From the NCBI RefSeq assembly GCF_003337375.1, contig NZ_QPJD01000004.1, forward strand, positions 124,001-188,000: a stretch of DNA of 64,000 nucleotides, read 5' to 3'. Origin of the DNA: Paenibacillus prosopidis (lineage in GTDB: Bacteria; Bacillota; Bacilli; Paenibacillales; Paenibacillaceae). Both the position numbers and the translations under genes were made by a program. This document shows positions 27,074 to 37,800 of the stretch, piece by piece. Position 1 is the stretch's first letter; each line of letters opens with the position of its first letter. The notes beneath the pieces are model-generated. The model had not been told where the DNA came from. It worked only from the letters and a program-made list of their open reading frames with translations, and made no database searches.

Positions 27074-28462
27074 CTACCCCGGCGGCTTTTGGCGAAACTC
27101 GCTCGGCAGCATGCCGGTATGCTCGCGAAATAAGCGGCTGAAATACTTTTCGTCCATATACCCCGTATGCTCCGCGATCCATTGAATCGGTTTATGGGTA
27201 TGCATCAAAAATGCTTTAGCTTTCTCGATTCGGATTTCCCGCACGTATTCATTAAAGGATTTGCCTGTTATATCTTTAAAGCATTGGCTGAAGTAGCTCC
27301 GGCTCATGTTCACCCTCTTGGCGACGTCCATCGCGAATACCTGCTGGTCCATCTCTTCTTGCACGATCTTCACCGCTCTCATAATGCAGTCGACAACCTC
27401 CTGCGAATAAGACTGGCTGCTCGTTATTTGCGCTGTAAGCGTGCGGATCGATTTCAGCCAAGCTTCCGCTTCAAGCCAGCTGTCGAATGGCCCCGGCTCT
27501 GCAAGCCGCTTGTCCGTTACCGCAGCATAGACGCGATTCCATTCACTCTCGAGCGTATAGAGAAATTGGACCAGCCTGGGCACAGGCAGCCGCATCGCTT
27601 TCAGCTCATCCCGGAGCTGCGCGTAAGCCGCTTCTTCATGAATCCATTCCAGCGTCAGCCACTTCTCTCTCACAGCAGCCAAATGACTTTCGTTAGCGGG
27701 AGATTCTTTTTGCAAGGCTTCGACAGTCATTTCGACCCGTTTATGGTTTGGATGATAATCATAAAAGAAATCCTTCTGTTTATACGCCCGCAGCAGCCGG
27801 TAGAGCAAGCTTTTCTTCTGTCCAGCCAATCCGACCAGCTTCATCGCTATCCACCCGTCTTGGATCTGAGCAGGCTCGGCTTCAGCCTCTTCGGGAACCC
27901 ACCACCAGACGTTTACATCCGACTCTTCCAGGATACCTCCCTCAAGCAGCTCGGTTTGGGCGAGCCAGCTGGTGTCCGGCTGATCTTCCTTTGCCAGAAA
28001 AGCGTAACCGGCATCCGCAGCAAAGCTGTCGGAATTCGCCGCCTCTTTGGAAAGCGGGTCGCCGGCGGCGCTCTTCTTCCTCTCTTCCTGAATGCGGAGA
28101 TATACTCTCTCAAGCACTTCTTCGAACCTTTCTTTCTCAAGCTGCACCTTTGCAATATAATCGATCGCTCCAAGCCGCAGCGCCTCTTGGATGTAATCAA
28201 AGTCCTGGTGGAGCGTCAGGACGACAATATACAGCTCCGGGTACAGCTTTCGGGCGATGCGCATCAATTCGATGCCGGACATGACCGGCATGGCCAGATC
28301 CGTCAGCATTAAGTCCACAGAATTCGCATGCAGAAATTCCAGCGCTTTCTCGCCGTTCCCCGCTTCCCCCACTACCTGCATGCCGAAATCGGCCCAAGGC
28401 ATAGCCGATATTAGCCCTTTGCGCACCAGCTTGTCGTCGTCTACTACGAGTACTTTAATCAT
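27074..28462 (-). CDS. yesN: Two-component response regulator with AraC-type output (YesN type)
   Basis: 462 residues. N-terminal receiver with phosphoacceptor Asp55 (LMLTDLAMPVMSG), a long variable middle region, and a C-terminal AraC/XylS double helix-turn-helix (VNMSRSYFSQCFKDITGKSF, and HTGYMDEKYFSRLFREHTGM). Phosphorylated by the kinase whose gene overlaps it by 4 bp. By analogy with YesMN it should activate the adjacent sugar-transport genes. Gene name is by family, not proven orthology. Confidence 0.92.
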   Translation of the reverse strand: MIKVLVVDDDKLVRKGLISAMPWADFGMQVVGEAGNGEKALEFLHANSVDLMLTDLAMPVMSGIELMRIARKLYPELYIVVLTLHQDFDYIQEALRLGAIDYIAKVQLEKERFEEVLERVYLRIQEERKKSAAGDPLSKEAANSDSFAADAGYAFLAKEDQPDTSWLAQTELLEGGILEESDVNVWWWVPEEAEAEPAQIQDGWIAMKLVGLAGQKKSLLYRLLRAYKQKDFFYDYHPNHKRVEMTVEALQKESPANESHLAAVREKWLTLEWIHEEAAYAQLRDELKAMRLPVPRLVQFLYTLESEWNRVYAAVTDKRLAEPGPFDSWLEAEAWLKSIRTLTAQITSSQSYSQEVVDCIMRAVKIVQEEMDQQVFAMDVAKRVNMSRSYFSQCFKDITGKSFNEYVREIRIEKAKAFLMHTHKPIQWIAEHTGYMDEKYFSRLFREHTGMLPSEFRQKPPG

Positions 28463-30195
28463 ATCTCTTTCTCCACCTCTTTTGCCGGTAAACTCAATAT
28501 GACGCTTGTTCCTTTTCCTACTTGGCTAATAATTTGCATGCGGGCTTGTCCTTTATAATAAAACTCGATCATCCGTTTTACGTAATTCATTCCGATTCCC
28601 ATACCTACTTTTCTTTTCTCAACCTCTTCATTGTGCAGGAGATGTTGAATCGTCTCTTCCGTCATCCCTTCTCCGTTATCATGGACAGACAGTTCGATAT
28701 AGCCGTCAAATTTGACATCCACACGAATGCTCCCTTGGTCGTTCAAACCGTGGTAGAGCGCGTTTTCCACGAGAGGCTGCAAAATAAACCTGGGAATGAT
28801 CAAGTTCAGCACATGCTCATCGGCTTCAATCCGCACATTAAACTCGAAGTCGTAGCGGATTTGCTGCAGCGTTAAATACTCCCGAAGTGCATCAAGTTCT
28901 TCTTTCACCGTAGCCTGCTCGCCCAGCTTGCCTAAATTGTAGTACAGCAATTTGTTCAAGGAGACAACGAGCTGATCAATTTCATGCTGATCGTTCATCA
29001 CGGCTAGCCAATGTGCGGTATCGAGTGTATTCATCAGAAAATGCGGGTTAATCTGATAGCGCAGCTTCTCGATCTCCAAATCCGCCCTGCGCTTTTCTTT
29101 AAGCTCCACTTCTGAGAACAATTCCCCGATCTGATGCTTCATGTCCCCAAATTCCCGCAGCAAATAGTCAAACTCCGGAATATATGTTTTTTCGGATGCG
29201 GATTGAAAGTCGCTTTGGCCTGCCCGCTTCATTTCCTTATGAAACTTGGTCAGCGGACGGTAAACCATCTTCCAGAGCAGCCAAGCCAGCATGAGACTGA
29301 TGACCAGCACGATGAGAGAGAAAAAAACGATCTGGATCAGCCAGCGGTTTCTTTCTTTGTTGTACTCCGCCTGGGGGATAACGGAGACAATGCTCCAACC
29401 TTGGCTGCTCGTGCCTTTAAACCAATAATAGTCATTATAAGTGCCGTGATCGGCATTGGCGTCCTCCAGGGGAAACACGCTATTTTCCGGAAAAATGTCC
29501 GGGATCTCGCTGAATGCAATTTTTCTCTCTTTGCTTAAAAGCAGATGGTGAGAATTTTGAGTGAGTTGATCAGTTTCTAAAATATTTTGTGTCAGCTTGA
29601 ATCCCGATTCAATGTAAATATAAATATCGTCACGCTCCGGTATGCCTGCCTTTCTTATGACAGACAGCACGTTATGATTATTCAATCCGTCTTGGCTGGT
29701 ATGCGGGGAATGATACGTAATCTTGTTCGAAACGGCCAGCCGGGGAAGCTTGCTCGGATCGAAATGATCACTCACTACCAAGTTCTCAAACATATGCGAT
29801 CCGTCCGCTTGGAAATAATACATCGTCAAACCGATATTGGGATTAGTGAAGGTGATCGTTCCCACATCGCTTTTTATTTCGCTTACCAGGATCGCCTGCT
29901 GGTAAGGTTCATCCTCCATCAAGTACCGATCCAGCTTCTTCCCCACGCTTCCGTCAAATGAAAGCTGCTGTGACACATGGTTCATATTGTTAATCGTATT
30001 CTCCAAAGACAGCTGAACCTGCTTGACATTGCTCTGGATGCCAAGTTGAATTTTATTAAACAAGATCGAATCGATGGTGAAATAGGAGATCAACCCGATC
30101 CCGATAAACGGAATCAGGGAGGCGGCGATAAAGAGGATGACGATCCTCCTTTTGAGAGAAAGGTTCCGATACGCGCTGCTTTTAATGAATCTCAT
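28459..30195 (-). CDS. yesM: Sensor histidine kinase, YesM type
   Basis: 578 residues. Two membrane helices (about 20-42 and 288-312) enclose an extracellular sensor of about 245 residues. HAMP-like linker, then His-kinase motif LRYQINPHFLMNTLDTAHWL and an ATPase domain (LQPLVENALYHGL, HDNGEGM, GIGMNYVKRM). Senses a carbohydrate or the loaded binding protein outside the cell and phosphorylates the YesN-type regulator. The ribosome site (AAGGACGG) is weak and distant. Promoter region lies in 30196-30305. Confidence 0.92.
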   Translation of the reverse strand: MRFIKSSAYRNLSLKRRIVILFIAASLIPFIGIGLISYFTIDSILFNKIQLGIQSNVKQVQLSLENTINNMNHVSQQLSFDGSVGKKLDRYLMEDEPYQQAILVSEIKSDVGTITFTNPNIGLTMYYFQADGSHMFENLVVSDHFDPSKLPRLAVSNKITYHSPHTSQDGLNNHNVLSVIRKAGIPERDDIYIYIESGFKLTQNILETDQLTQNSHHLLLSKERKIAFSEIPDIFPENSVFPLEDANADHGTYNDYYWFKGTSSQGWSIVSVIPQAEYNKERNRWLIQIVFFSLIVLVISLMLAWLLWKMVYRPLTKFHKEMKRAGQSDFQSASEKTYIPEFDYLLREFGDMKHQIGELFSEVELKEKRRADLEIEKLRYQINPHFLMNTLDTAHWLAVMNDQHEIDQLVVSLNKLLYYNLGKLGEQATVKEELDALREYLTLQQIRYDFEFNVRIEADEHVLNLIIPRFILQPLVENALYHGLNDQGSIRVDVKFDGYIELSVHDNGEGMTEETIQHLLHNEEVEKRKVGMGIGMNYVKRMIEFYYKGQARMQIISQVGKGTSVILSLPAKEVEKEI

Positions 30196-30305
30196 GCCGT
30201 TCTCATCCGTCCTTTCCGCTATGGTGCTGCTCCTTCTATCCTATAGCTAATTGTAAAATGGAACAATCCCCCCTGCGGGAAGATAAAAACCGCCCGGAAA
30301 ATATG

Positions 30306-30347
30306 AAAAAAATCGCCCTGCACCTCGTTAATGGAGGATTAGGGCGA
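30306..30347 (-). terminator. Terminator after the receiver-GGDEF gene
   Basis: Minus-strand arms TCGCCCT (30347-30341) and AGGGCGA (30319-30313) followed by a T-run (A-run at about 30306-30312 on the plus strand). It lies 30 bp past the stop at 30377 and closes the locus B operon. Confidence 0.85.
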
Positions 30348-30376
30348 CCTTTATGATGAAAGGATCACAAGACTTT

Positions 30377-31270
30377 TTATTTCAGGACTTTTTCTTTTTT
30401 ATGGGTATACATTCGTTGATCCGCTTGGATAATTAATTCACCTAAGGTTACAGGCATAGCCGGATTAAAATGAAATAGCCCGAGACTAATCGAGAGGTGA
30501 TAGATTCGGCCGGCGCTCAAATTAAAGCTATGTAACTTTTGCTGTATTTTCAAGATAATCAACTCTTCAAATGCATCTAAATTCAATGAATATCCAAGTT
30601 TATCCGGTAAGACAACAGTGAACTCATCTCCACCCATGCGGGCAATAATATCGGAATCGCTGAAAACCTCTTTCAAAATATTCGCCGTATCCATTAAGGC
30701 CAAATCTCCCATATGATGGCCATAGGTATCGTTGATTGTTTTCATGCCGTCCAAATCGGCAACAACCAAATAAAAGCCTCTGCCTTCCTGAGCATTCGCA
30801 TTCATATACTGCTGCGCTTGATTAAAGAAGCCCCGACGATTGTAGAGACTCGTTAGCTCATCAATTATAGATAAATTATACAGCTCACCCTGAAGACGGT
30901 GCCTTTCTATTGCATAACGCATTGAACGCATAATCACCGAACTATTTACTTGTCCTTTAATCAAATAATCCTGAGCCCCATGCTGTACGGCGTTTATCGC
31001 AACCTGTTCATCATCAAGTCCTGTCAATACAACGATTGGGATTGCAGGCGCTTGCTCCCGAAAGCTGATAATTGTTTCCATACCATGACTGTCCGGAAGT
31101 GAAAGATCGAGTAAAACAACGTCGAATATATCCTTGGATATCAGCTCAATGCCTGTTTCCAATTGATCGACCCATTTCAGATCAAAATTCAGATTATCTG
31201 TATCCGATAAAACTTCCCGAATCAATCTGGCATCTCCCGGGTTATCTTCTATTAATAAAACCTTTATCAA
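30377..31270 (-). CDS. Response regulator with GGDEF output (diguanylate cyclase)
   Basis: 297 residues. N-terminal receiver with Asp55 (VVLLDLSLPD) joined to a GGDEF domain that makes cyclic di-GMP from two GTP. The active-site GGDEF is intact at 213-217 (RMGGDEFTVV), and ADLDGMKTINDTYGHH is typical. The inhibitory I-site RxxD is absent: the equivalent positions read SDSD (204-207), so feedback inhibition by product is probably lost. The start is TTG at 31270, 7 bp after AGGAGGT and 5 bp after the preceding gene's stop. Last gene of the glycan-sensing operon; its input is probably the kinase encoded two genes upstream. Confidence 0.92.
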   Translation of the reverse strand: MIKVLLIEDNPGDARLIREVLSDTDNLNFDLKWVDQLETGIELISKDIFDVVLLDLSLPDSHGMETIISFREQAPAIPIVVLTGLDDEQVAINAVQHGAQDYLIKGQVNSSVIMRSMRYAIERHRLQGELYNLSIIDELTSLYNRRGFFNQAQQYMNANAQEGRGFYLVVADLDGMKTINDTYGHHMGDLALMDTANILKEVFSDSDIIARMGGDEFTVVLPDKLGYSLNLDAFEELIILKIQQKLHSFNLSAGRIYHLSISLGLFHFNPAMPVTLGELIIQADQRMYTHKKEKVLK

Positions 31271-31275
31271 TAGTT

Positions 31276-31722
31276 TTACCTCCTAGGCAGCTTAACAATC
31301 GTAAGCCAAAAATTTTCAATCGATCGTACGACTGTTAAAAACTGCTCTAAGTTGACAGGCTTGGTGATATAACAATTCGCATGCAGATCATAAGCTTTTA
31401 AGATGTCTTGCTCTGCTTCGGAAGTCGTTAAAATAATGACTGGAATATATTTCAGTAGCGGATCCCTTTTGATTTCGGCAAGAACCTCGGTGCCATTAAT
31501 TTTGGGAAGATTTAAGTCTAGCAATATAATATCCGGCACAATCGAATCCTGGTAGCTGCCTTCGCGCCTGAGATAAGCCAAAGCCTGCTCGCCGTCTTCA
31601 ACCACGCTTAAATTATTGTTTATTTTCCCTTCTTTCAGCACTTCGACAATCAACCGAATATCTCCGGGGTTATCTTCCACTAAAAGAATTTCTACATTTT
31701 GACCCAACTTATCATCGATCAT
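31276..31722 (-). CDS. CheY/Rcp1-like stand-alone response regulator
   Basis: 148 residues, receiver domain only. Phosphoacceptor Asp69 in [28 protein letters not shown] at the start is the acidic pocket, and [11 protein letters not shown] and TKPVNL complete the fold. Single-domain receivers of this Rcp1 subgroup pair with phytochrome-type kinases such as the one encoded upstream, whose stop overlaps this ATG by 4 bp. With no output domain it probably relays or competes for phosphate within the operon. Target unproven. Confidence 0.92.
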   Translation of the reverse strand: MIDDKLGQNVEILLVEDNPGDIRLIVEVLKEGKINNNLSVVEDGEQALAYLRREGSYQDSIVPDIILLDLNLPKINGTEVLAEIKRDPLLKYIPVIILTTSEAEQDILKAYDLHANCYITKPVNLEQFLTVVRSIENFWLTIVKLPRR

Positions 31723-33527
31723 GTTATATGTTCTCCTCTATCCGGCAGCGTGAAGTAGAAGGTTGTTGAATGACCCGCTTCCGACTCAACCCATATTTTC
31801 CCGCCATGGCGTTCGACAATTTTTTTACAAATGGACAAGCCTATACCCGTGCCCTCGTATTTTGTTTTATTATGGAGCCTTTGAAAAATGAGGAAAATTC
31901 GGTCCCGGTACCTCGGATCAAAGCCAATCCCATTATCTTGAACTGAAAATAACCAGTCTCTATCCTGTTGTTTAATCCCGATATGAATGATGGGGGCGCG
32001 GTTAGCATCGCGAAACTTAATGGCATTACCTATTAAATTTTGCAATAATTGCACCATTTGTGTAGAATCAGCCATTAGCGTAGGCAGCGGATCATGCGTG
32101 ACCCGTGCATCACTTTCTTGAATGGCGTGCTGTAGATTCGCCATTACATGATGCAGCACAACTTCAAAGTCAACTGACTTGAGTTCTTTCCCCTTTGTTC
32201 CTACTCTGGAAAAAATCAATAAATCATTGATTAAATTTTGCATACGCTGTGAACCATCCACAGCATAATGAATAAAATCATCCGCGTCCTGATCTAATTT
32301 CCCTTGGTATCGCTTGGCGAGCAGCTGCACATAACTGGCTACCATCCGTAATGGCTCTTGTAAATCATGCGAAGCGACATAAGCAAATTGCTCCAACTCC
32401 GCATTTGAACTAGCTAATTCTTCTTTTTGCCGCTTCAGCTCGAGCTCATTGTCTTGAATATTTTGCGACATTTGGTTAAATGCCTCACATAGCTGCAGCA
32501 ACTCAACAGGAGCGGACTTCATACCGCTGTAGTCGATTTTATATTGATAATCGCCTTTCCTCAGCCTTTGGACTCCTTTTAATAAATGCTGAACGGGATG
32601 TTCAATGAGATACGATATTCGCAACGTCACAATAATCCCAAATATAAGCACGATACCAATGATAATAATCATAACAATTAATTGCTGATTAAAGGTTCGA
32701 TACACTTCATTCCGCTCAATTTCGTTAACGGCAATCCATTTTCCGTTATTCACTAACTGATACGTCCCGAAAACTTGCTTGCCGCGGTAATTCTCATAAG
32801 TCGAGGCCGATTGTACCCCTTGCTTCGCCCGTTCCAAAATATCGCTGTTCAATTTATACTCTAATATTTTCCAATTTCCCGCGAACCGGGATTCGGTAAT
32901 CAGATAACCGTTTCGGTCAATTAAATAGGATTCACCACTGTCGCCGCTCTGAAATTGCTCCATGAACTGATCGATTGTCTTTAGCGAAACCGTACCATAG
33001 ATGACTCCTAAAAATTGTTTGTTTTTATTCATAACAGGAGCTGAAAATAAAATCGTAGGTTGATTGGTAACCTTGCCCATCAACACATCTGATATATACT
33101 CACGTCCTTTGGCGGCTTCTTCCCAATAGGTTCGTTCGGTAAAATAGGCGCCAATTTGGTTCATTGTGCTAAATTCCACAATACCTTCTTTATTTGCAAA
33201 AGAGACTGCTTCAAACTCCTGCTGATGTGATGCAAAGAATATAAGATTATTTTCAATTTCATCGATGTTAAGCTCTATGGTCGACTGCATATTAGCTAGA
33301 TTGCGAATTTCAGAAGCTCGGGTCGCTACCCAATTGTCTATCGCCGTTTGCTGAATCGCACCATCTTTTCTCATTGAATTTATCTGATTGTTTTCGGTTT
33401 GGCGGTACTGTAAGAAGGAATAAGATGATATCGTTGACAGCCCAACCATAAGCACCAAGGCTATTCCCAGAAACCTTAATCGTGCCTTCAAGCTTTGAAG
33501 TCGAAACACTCGCAATAAGAGGTTCAT
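31719..33527 (-). CDS. Membrane sensor histidine kinase with Cache-like extracellular domain
   Basis: 602 residues. Membrane helix 17-38; extracellular sensor about 40-282 with Cache-type features ([40 protein letters not shown]); membrane helix 283-304; HAMP-like region; coiled coil about 355-380. His-kinase domain has His387 in [14 protein letters not shown], a phytochrome-type motif. ATPase domain has [18 protein letters not shown] and [13 protein letters not shown]. It sits between a binding-protein gene (10 bp upstream) and two receiver genes, so it probably reads the ligand or the liganded binding protein. Confidence 0.92.
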   Translation of the reverse strand: MNLLLRVFRLQSLKARLRFLGIALVLMVGLSTISSYSFLQYRQTENNQINSMRKDGAIQQTAIDNWVATRASEIRNLANMQSTIELNIDEIENNLIFFASHQQEFEAVSFANKEGIVEFSTMNQIGAYFTERTYWEEAAKGREYISDVLMGKVTNQPTILFSAPVMNKNKQFLGVIYGTVSLKTIDQFMEQFQSGDSGESYLIDRNGYLITESRFAGNWKILEYKLNSDILERAKQGVQSASTYENYRGKQVFGTYQLVNNGKWIAVNEIERNEVYRTFNQQLIVMIIIIGIVLIFGIIVTLRISYLIEHPVQHLLKGVQRLRKGDYQYKIDYSGMKSAPVELLQLCEAFNQMSQNIQDNELELKRQKEELASSNAELEQFAYVASHDLQEPLRMVASYVQLLAKRYQGKLDQDADDFIHYAVDGSQRMQNLINDLLIFSRVGTKGKELKSVDFEVVLHHVMANLQHAIQESDARVTHDPLPTLMADSTQMVQLLQNLIGNAIKFRDANRAPIIHIGIKQQDRDWLFSVQDNGIGFDPRYRDRIFLIFQRLHNKTKYEGTGIGLSICKKIVERHGGKIWVESEAGHSTTFYFTLPDRGEHIT

Positions 33528-33537
33528 TGGTTCACCA

Positions 33538-34824
33538 TCAATCCAGAATAAGGGTCGCCTTATCCCTTATATAATTCACATCGGCTTCTTTCAATTCATT
33601 TTGCAGCTCTTTTCCTGACAAAATATGAATTAATGCTGCATTAATAGAGTCATTCGCTGAATTGGTAAACAAATGTCCCGGGTTGATCGATGTTGGATAA
33701 AGCTGCAGTGCTTTCTGCACATCCTTCATCGCCGGATTGGTATACTCAGCAATCACATCTTTAAAAGCAGATAAAGCAACATTTTTGCTATAAATCGCCA
33801 GCATGTCTTTATCGAGAAGAAGGGACAATAAATATTTCGCTCTAACCGGATGTAATGTCTTCGCATTAATCGACACCTGCTTGTCCGGCGCTGCAGCCAT
33901 GACCGTTTTTCCATTCTGATCGGGCAGCGCGAAAAAGCCTATTTTAAAATCAGAAGTTTTACTATCTACTACACCAGGCGTCCAACTGCCCATCAGCTGC
34001 ATAGCGCCTTTTCCGTCAATAAACTGCTGAGTCGATTCATCATAGCCTATTTGCAGAGCATCCGGATTAAAAAAACCATTGTGCGCGAGCTCTTGAAATT
34101 TCTGCATCGCATTATTGACTTCAGGTCCGTCAATTTTTGCTTTACCCTCGTATACATCCCATTCAAAATTAGGGTTTTGGAGAAACTCCGACGTCGCTGC
34201 AATCGGCAGATAAGCGCCCTGAATCGTCCATGAATCTTTAAATCCGCCTAGTATCGGGGATATTCCAGACTCTTTGATCTTGCCGCATAATGCTATAAAT
34301 TCATCCCACGTTTTGGGCGGCTGCAATTGCAGACGATCAAAAATAGTTTTATTGTAATAAGCCCCAAAGGTGCTCACATCCAGTGCCGCGCCGTAAGTTT
34401 TCCCTTTATAGGCAACCGTCTGTTTCGCAGAATCAATCATTCGCTCAGTCCAAGGCTGATCCGATAAATCCATCAGGTAACCCGCTTTGGCATACTCTTT
34501 AATCTTCTGATTAAATAGAATATCGGCAGCTTGGCCTGATTTCAACTGGTTTTCTGTGACTTCGCTAAAATTTTTCTCATCCAATTTGTCCCATTTAATA
34601 GTAGCATTCGGGTATTTCGTTTTAAACAATTTTTCTACTTCATCAAAATACCCGTTTTTATCTTGTGCCCAATAGGAGACGCGCAGCGTAAACGACTCAT
34701 CTGTTCGATCTTCCTGCATTTGAGCCTGTTCATCCGCCCGACTTGACTGCTTCGTTTCCTTGCTGCACCCGGCCGTTGTGATCGATAAGCACAGTGCTGT
34801 CAAAACAATGATCCATTTACGCAT
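33538..34824 (-). CDS. Sugar-binding lipoprotein (family 1) without cognate permeases
   Basis: 428 residues. Lipoprotein signal with Cys20 (ITTAGCSKE) and a MalE/UgpB-like family 1 binding domain (SYWAQDKNGYFDEVEKLFKT; YNKTIFDRLQLQPPKTWDEF). AGGAGGAG precedes the ATG, 17 bp after the enzyme gene's stop. No permease gene is in this operon; the next gene is the histidine kinase. The protein may therefore serve as an external co-receptor for the kinase, as periplasmic binding proteins do for chemotaxis and some kinases, or feed permeases encoded elsewhere. The sensing role is inference. Confidence 0.88.
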   Translation of the reverse strand: MRKWIIVLTALCLSITTAGCSKETKQSSRADEQAQMQEDRTDESFTLRVSYWAQDKNGYFDEVEKLFKTKYPNATIKWDKLDEKNFSEVTENQLKSGQAADILFNQKIKEYAKAGYLMDLSDQPWTERMIDSAKQTVAYKGKTYGAALDVSTFGAYYNKTIFDRLQLQPPKTWDEFIALCGKIKESGISPILGGFKDSWTIQGAYLPIAATSEFLQNPNFEWDVYEGKAKIDGPEVNNAMQKFQELAHNGFFNPDALQIGYDESTQQFIDGKGAMQLMGSWTPGVVDSKTSDFKIGFFALPDQNGKTVMAAAPDKQVSINAKTLHPVRAKYLLSLLLDKDMLAIYSKNVALSAFKDVIAEYTNPAMKDVQKALQLYPTSINPGHLFTNSANDSINAALIHILSGKELQNELKEADVNYIRDKATLILD

Positions 34825-34841
34825 CTGCTCGCTCCTCCTGA

Positions 34842-37800
34842 TTAGTTATAAACTTCAAACTCATAAATTCTGGCGTAACCGTCAAATCCCGTCTGTGTGC
34901 CTTGCGTAATGTACAATCTGACGTACCTTCCTGTTGCATTCACATTGCGATCCGTAGAGTTTGCTGTATTACCCGTCATGCTATCGGCATCGGTGAAATT
35001 AATGCCGTCATTACTCACCTGCAATTTGTAATCCTTGGTATTGAAATTGGCAGACTCTCCATTCACAGCGGCATGCTTCACGACCCAGCGGCTAATGTTA
35101 GTTACATAGCCAAGGTCAATCTTTAACCAATTCGGGGATGCCGCGATAGACGCCCATTTCGTGCCTGCCGAACCGTCGACAGCATAAAGCGGGGCTTCAT
35201 TCGATAAATTATACGCGTTAGCCGTGGCTGTCTTGTTAAGAGCTGCATTTCCGCTTGGTGTACCATATACTTCTAATTCGCTAATTCTTGCATATCCGTC
35301 ATAACCAATCTGGGTGCCCTGCGTTATATATAGTCTAACATATCTGGCATTGGTATTAATGGCGCGATCTGTAACATTTGACGAATTCCCTGTTACCGTA
35401 TCGACATCGGTAAAATTGATGCCGTCGTTGCTTACCTGCAGCTTAAAATCCCTTGTATTATAAATGGTTGATTCCCCGCCCGCTCCCGCATGTTTAACGA
35501 CCCAACGCTTCAAATGGTAGGGCTGGCCTAAATCGATTTTCAGCCAGTTCGGCGATGCCGCGACGGATGCCCATTTCGTACCTGTCGAACCATCTGCAGC
35601 ATACTGCGGCGCTTCACTCGGCAAATTATAAGCATTTGCTGTGGCTGTACGATTCAGAGCAATATTCGCCAAACCATGGACTTCAAAATCGGCAATTCGT
35701 GTTGTGCCGCTTCCATCCTGCTGACCTGCCGTTACATAGAGACGAACATATCTGCCATTTGCGGATACATTCCGGTCTGTAAGATTAGCGGTATTCCCCG
35801 TTACAGCATCAACGTCGTTAAAATTTGTGCCGTCACTGCTGATTTGCATCTTATAATCCTTTGTATTATAAGAGGTCGATTCTCCGTTATAACCTGCATG
35901 CTTGACGACCCAGCGGCTTATATCATAGGAAGCTCCCAAATCAACCTGCAGCCAATTGGGTGCTGCCGCAGTCGAAACCCATTTGGATGTGCCCATGCCA
36001 TCTACTGCGCGATTAGCCGTATCCCCACCCGAAGAGCTGCTGCTAGTTGCCGTTTTGTTTTGCGAAATAGGAAGGGAATACGTGCTCAGATCCTTGTCGT
36101 ACACATTAACGCTGCCTCCGCCAATACTGACGCTTTTGACAATATTGCCCCAAAGCAGAGAATCATAGATGTTTAAAGTACCGCTAAAAGCAGAAGTCGT
36201 CCGCACATAGTTTTGCATGGTGCTGCTTCCCGCCTGCAGCCCAATCATCTGGATCGTTCCGCCCCCTTCCAAGGAAACGTTAGGGCCGGAAGAAGTATCA
36301 ACGGAAGGCAAATAAAGCATTAAGTTTTGCGGTCCGGCACCCGCGCCTTCCTTGATCGTACGAATCCCTGATTTCACACTGAAGGAATCGACTGCGAATG
36401 TTTTCAGATCATTGCTATTGCCGACGGTCAGAGCATCCGTATTAGCAAGCGTATAGTTAACGGCATGTGTAAAGCCATACGTATGAGGACTATTGTTATG
36501 TTTGGATTGAAAATGTGTGCCGAAGGTGACCACCGTCTGCTCCACCCAGCCGCGCAGCGTTCCGCCGCCCACAAAAACCGCTTTTTTGGCTGCATTGATC
36601 CAATTGCCGGAAACGACAAAATCATTCGAAGCATTCGTGGCGAAATCTGCGCCGTTGTAGCTATTTTCAAGCTCGACATATTTCATCCAGGTGCCTGAAC
36701 CTGCGCTGCGTACAACATACGGATAAGTATGAATGGGATACAGCGTCCTTAAATCGGATGGAACAGACGTATCGCTGCCATTCACAAAACCTTGCTCGGG
36801 ATGAAATACGGTCAAACCGCGGACACCTGCGTTCGCATTCAACGTAATGAAGGCCGTCGCCGTATCCGGTGAAGCCGTATCCTTGCCGTCATAGGCAAGC
36901 AATACAGTCGTATCTAAATTTTCATGCGCATGCAAGTAGTCGTAGCTTCCACGCAATTCAACGCCGCTTGGAACATTCAACGTCGTGGAAATTTTATAAG
37001 AGCCGGGAGGAAGAAAGACCGTTCCGCCGCCTGCGTTTCCCGCGTCTGTTAAAGCCGTTTGAATCGCAGTACGGTCGTCGGCGATCCCGTTCCCAGCCGC
37101 GTTGTAAGGCGCATTTTTTACATTATAAAAATTCGTATCGCTTGCAGGCTTCTTCGCCGGGGCAAACGAATAATGTTGCCCGCGAGCTTGCCATACCTGA
37201 TCGGGATTAAGAAATTCGCCGACCTCCGGACGCAAATAATCCTGCTGTACGGAAGCATTTATTTTCGACATCGCTCCATAAGAACCGTTAGAGGAAGGCG
37301 GACCCTGCTCCATCAAAATTCCCATTTTCGCATCGTTGATGCTAATACCGTACATCGTTAACCCGTCATTTTTCCACAACTTCATTCCATACAAATAGGT
37401 GTTCGTGTAATTTTTAATATAACCGGTTTGCGTACTGTCCGGTTTATTAGTGATCGCTGAAGGCGCATTTTTCCATATTCCCGTATCCATAAACACATTC
37501 GTGATATAAGAATATTCATAATTGCCATCCATCGTAATGCCTTGAAACAAAAAGGTACCGTAGACATTACTGATATTAGTGCCGCTAGCTGATGAAAAAT
37601 TGATTCCTTTAAAAGAATTATAGAACGTAACATTTGCGACATTCGCCGCAAAAGAACTCGAATCAATCGTGTACGGATATGTGGTTGGCGAAAAAATGCC
37701 GCCCGCATAGCTGCCTTGATTCGGATACCAAATGCTGAGATTGCGTACAGTCGTATTCGGCGCGTTCAAAGAAATCGCAGAAGTCGTCGTGCTGTAAGCA

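Noticed and set aside
27167..28312. Long open frame (381 codons) on the plus strand
   Set aside because: It lies wholly antisense to the YesN-type regulator, whose receiver and AraC motifs are unambiguous; the plus frame shows no domain or ribosome site.
35676..36176. Plus-strand frame of 166 codons
   Set aside because: Antisense to the discoidin domains of the beta-helix enzyme.
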